From: Candidatus Synoicihabitans palmerolidicus
GTDB taxonomy: Bacteria; Verrucomicrobiota; Verrucomicrobiia; Opitutales; Opitutaceae
Assembly: GCA_020809425.1 (NCBI GenBank)
Contig: JAGGDC010000001.1
Span: forward strand, 1,054,001-1,118,000
DNA: 64,000 bases
Direction: 5' to 3'
Under the pieces are notes generated by a model that worked only from the letters and a program-made list of their open reading frames with translations, made no database searches and had not been told where the DNA came from. Shown here piece after piece: positions 61,536 through 64,000 of the stretch; the first letter of the stretch is position 1, and each line of letters begins with the position of its first letter. Made by a program: the position numbers and the translations under genes.

Positions 61536-62073
61536 ACTTGGTCTCAGCCGGATCCACGCAGTCGAAGGCTGAGTAGCGGAGCTGGATGGCGAGCAGATTT
61601 CGGTGGTGAATGAGCAAGGACGGCGCGAAGCGCAAAGGGCGTAGCCCGAAGCCGAAGACGCTGGGCGAACAATACGCAGCGGATATTTCGCCGAAAATAA
61701 AACCCTGAAAGGAGCCGTCAAATCGCCTCGCAACGACCTTCTCGACTGCATGGTACCGCATTGGCTGAGCGGTCTCGCGGCCCCATCGACTCGAGCCTCT
61801 CGCCACTGCCAGTTCCTCCTCTCATCATGGGTGATAAGGTCTGAACGCAAGCTACCGGATGGAGTCCAGCCCCTGAAATTCCGTATCACTCATACCAGAC
61901 GCCCCCCAGCGCACCGAGCGAGTCAGGCCGGGAGCACCTGATTTCGGCACAACTAGCATGCGCATTCTCAATCCCCGCTGGCGACTTAATAGGGTCCGTA
62001 ATCCCTCGGATCAAATTTCTGTTTTGCCCTTTGGCTGCGGGTTTGACGCGATGCACCTCCCTCTAAATCCACC
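61536..62073. other. Gene-poor region between the kinase and rpiB
   Basis: About 540 bases with no recognised gene. Minus-strand frames near 61504-61889 are open for 100-170 codons (FTTEICSPSSSATQPSTAWI, LLAIQLRYSAFDCVDPAE), but they show no family I know and no clear start. They could be a decayed gene or a repeat. No inverted repeat ends were found. Confidence 0.45.
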
Positions 62074-62517
62074 ATGTCCCCAAAATTCACCATCGCCATC
62101 GGATCCGACCACGCCGGTTTCGCCTATAAAGGCAAGATCATCGCAATGCTCCTCGCGGAGGGCCATACTGTAAAAGATATGGGCACGCACTCCGACGCGT
62201 CCTGCGACTACCCCTACTTCATCTTTCCTGTCGCCAAAGCAGTGGCCGCCGGCGAATTCGAACGCGGAATCGTACTCGGCGGCTCCGGCAACGGAGAAGC
62301 CATCACCGCCAACCGCGTCAAAGGTGTCCGCTGTGGCCTCTGCTGGAATGAACAGGTCGCCATCTGGAACCGTTCACACAACGACGGCAATGTGCTCTCC
62401 CTCGGCGCACGCACCGTGACTCTCGCCGAAGCCCTACACATCGTCCGCGTCTGGTTATCCACCCCTTTTGAAGGCGGCCGCCACATCCGCCGCATCGACA
62501 AAATCGACGAAGCTTAG
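62074..62517 (+). CDS. rpiB: Ribose 5-phosphate isomerase B
   Basis: The 147-residue enzyme interconverts ribose 5-phosphate and ribulose 5-phosphate. SDHAG is at residues 11-15. The active-site loop GGSGNGE (69-75) places Glu at position 75, as in the actinobacterial type that uses Glu rather than Cys as base. HNDGNVLSLGAR provides the usual His/Asn/Arg set. Length is normal. The frame is intact, making it one of few metabolic genes kept on this side of the window. Confidence 0.95.
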   Translation: MSPKFTIAIGSDHAGFAYKGKIIAMLLAEGHTVKDMGTHSDASCDYPYFIFPVAKAVAAGEFERGIVLGGSGNGEAITANRVKGVRCGLCWNEQVAIWNRSHNDGNVLSLGARTVTLAEALHIVRVWLSTPFEGGRHIRRIDKIDEA

Positions 62518-62562
62518 ACCCGTCCCCTCCCATTCACACCTGGAACGTTTCGGTCAATTTAC

Positions 62563-62839
62563 TCAACACCAAGTAAATTTCGTTCCGATCAAGTCAGTCA
62601 GACCCGCGTCTTCGCGATCAAACACGGAGCGGTGTGCCAGGCTAGTTTCCGGGTTCATGCCCACCTTGTCTGCTGCCGCATTTTTGGGCGCCATATCGCT
62701 AGGAGTGCAGGCTCGCAGATCTAAAAACCGATGCACGGTATGCAATTGCGATTCCGGATTTTTAAAAAAATCCTCACTGCGCAGAAAGATAAACTGCTCG
62801 GGGGGAAACCACTGCATCCACCTGGCAATCTGCTCCAGA
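62563..62839 (-). pseudogene. Sulfotransferase C-terminal fragment, cut by element N copy 4
   Basis: From the IS border: LEQIARWMQWFPPEQFIFLR, then SEDFFKNPESQLHTVHRFLD, to TGA at 62563-62565. This is the C-terminal part of a PAPS-dependent sulfotransferase domain, where RSEDFFxxP is the hallmark of the conserved PAPS-binding half. The catalytic N-terminal half (5'-PSB loop) is lost to the IS. Confidence 0.72.
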
Positions 62840-64000
62840 TAGAGCGTGTCCCATTTACCTTGATTTTGGAAGGGGGGGGCAGGAAAGCCGATTTTTGAGC
62901 GGATTTCCGGCTACCAATGGAGGATGTAGGCGCGCGCAGATGCAATTTAATGGCTAAATTGCAGTGTCGCAGCAGTCAGTGCCTGGATCGTTTCCATGAG
63001 GGAACCTCCGGCAGCCTGTTTATTGTTCATCGTTGGAGTAGGCTGGGTGGTTTTAGGCGGCTTGGGCCTGCGGTGGTTGGTCGGCCAGCAGTCGGGCGAT
63101 GAGCCACAGGTTGTGACCGAGGATGCTCCAGGCTACCGCCAGGTAGCGATTCGTGAAGCCTCTGGCACTCAATCGCTTGCCTTGGCGTTGCTTGATGATG
63201 GCGATGCGGGCTTCCGTCGAAGCCCGGCGATGTTGGAGCGCCACGAACTGCGGCTCCTGCATGCGCCGTTGCAGTTGCTGCGGATCGCGGGGGCAAGTGG
63301 CGTCATAAATGTCGGCTTCGGCCAAGCGTTCGCACAGCCGTTTGGTAGAGAAGCCTCGGTCGGTGCTCGCCGCTTTGATCGGGGTGCTCTGGTCGAACTG
63401 ATTCTGGCGCTCGAGGCTCTGGTCGAACTGACGCCATTCGGCCGGAGCCATTCCCTGATACAACTGCCAATCGGTGATCAACCCCGTCACGTTCTCACTG
63501 ATCATGAGGGTGTTGCCAAACTCGACCTCGCCGGACGCCTTGCCCCGGACCACGGTCTGCACGTCGGGTTCGTAGACGCTGAGGATCTTCTCGGCGTTGG
63601 GCACTGGTAGCGCGCCGATGATGCGTTCGTGGGCCTGGTTGATCGCGGCCGGCAGTTGCTCGAGCATGGCGTCGATGCGCGCAATGATGCGGATGGCCTG
63701 GCGCTCACTGAAGCGGGTCCGGGCGTAGTCGGCGGCGAGGTGGTCGCGGTGGCGGCGGGCGTGCTCGCCGATGGTGCGCAGCAGGCGTTTCATCTGGCGG
63801 AGCACGCCCTTGCGGGCCCGCTTCGCATCGCGGCGCCGTCGGGCTGTGGGTCATCGCGATGCACCACCGATTCATCTGCTTGGCAAAGACTGGCGGCTCG
63901 TTCGGCATCCGACCCCGCAACCCCGCTGCACGGAGCAGTTTCACCGCCTTGAGCAGGGGGCGAAAGAGCACCCAGTCGACCGGGAAATGGATGTTGGCCT
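62840..64000 (-). mobile_element. Element N copy 4 (runs off the window)
   Basis: It starts with TAGAGCGTGTCCCA at 62840, the right-hand end of the element seen in inverse orientation, and continues beyond 64000. The sequence is nearly the same as copies 1 and 2. Confidence 0.86.
63053..64000 (-). pseudogene. Element N transposase, copy 4 (partial)
   Basis: The C-terminal 250 codons are open (MKRLLRTIGEHARRH to LLADQPPQAQAA, TAG 63053-63055), including STDRGFSTKRL and STEARIAIIKQRQ. Upstream the frame differs by the same extra C (THSP) seen in copy 2. Near the window edge, 15 bases encoding DVSRT are deleted in frame after VDWVLFR. The 5' part is outside the window. Confidence 0.8.

Noticed and set aside
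61504..61889. Minus-strand frames as a gene
   Set aside because: Open, but without a start, family match or coding-like composition. Left as unassigned sequence.

Overview
This window looks like a chromosome segment from a Verrucomicrobium of the Opitutaceae type that is in active genome decay. The pointers are a gyrB-gyrA pair, an rpmI-rplT-pheS-pheT run without infC, an ornithine carbamoyltransferase/argininosuccinate synthase pair, a type IV pilin of the short Opitutaceae kind, an ExeA/GspB-like pair and a MCE/Mla transporter. The taxonomic call is inference from protein style only. Core informational genes (ffh fragment, gyrA, gyrB, gatA, gatC, pheS, pheT, rplT, rpmI, rnpB, tRNA-Lys) and argF, argG and rpiB are open. 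Most transport, sensing, surface and defence genes are broken by single-base indels, often in G or C runs, or by nonsense changes. This split argues for real pseudogenisation rather than sequencing noise. It resembles genome-reduced Opitutaceae symbionts such as the mandelalide-producing tunicate symbiont; that identification is a guess.

Layout. 1-750: 5' part of ffh and a stand-alone receiver protein. 863-2781: IS copy A, an ISAs1-type transposase fused to a DruA/DUF4338 domain. 2855-5221: argF, argG and a UUCG-type terminator. 5432-9904: a small secreted protein, a decayed Mla operon (mlaE, mlaF, mlaD) and a broken WPL/WPF-repeat protein. 9973-11801: a second IS type (here called element N). 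11845-17063: gyrA and gyrB. 17220-19087: a frameshifted Rrf2 regulator, a zinc-ribbon coiled-coil protein and rnpB. 19156-23966: surface-protein fragments, IS copy B, an O-antigen-ligase remnant and a DivIC/FtsB protein. 24192-26095: ExeA-like ATPase and broken GspB-like partner. 26348-30728: three decayed OppA-like lipoproteins in a row, the last cut by element N. 32647-38786: gatA, gatC, pheT, pheS, rplT, rpmI. 39320-40682: tRNA-Lys and an IS30 copy. 40683-45827: a broken glycosyltransferase, two intact paralogous GT-C membrane proteins and a pilin. 45936-49529: a nest of IS remnants and copies. 49551-54933: a truncated SIR2-like protein, a broken SMC-like ATPase and a frameshifted lpd. 55322-61535: a broken HAD hydrolase and three overlapping, broken two-component genes. 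62074-64000: rpiB, a sulfotransferase fragment and another element N copy.

Together: translation and DNA-topology genes are kept, while envelope lipid transport, peptide uptake, secretion accessories and signalling are being lost. Several multi-copy IS share inactivating lesions between copies, so their spread needs explaining. The most promising intact biology is the pilin plus twin GT-C locus (41700-45827), a candidate pilin-glycosylation system. The most unusual architecture is the DruA-ISAs1 fusion element.
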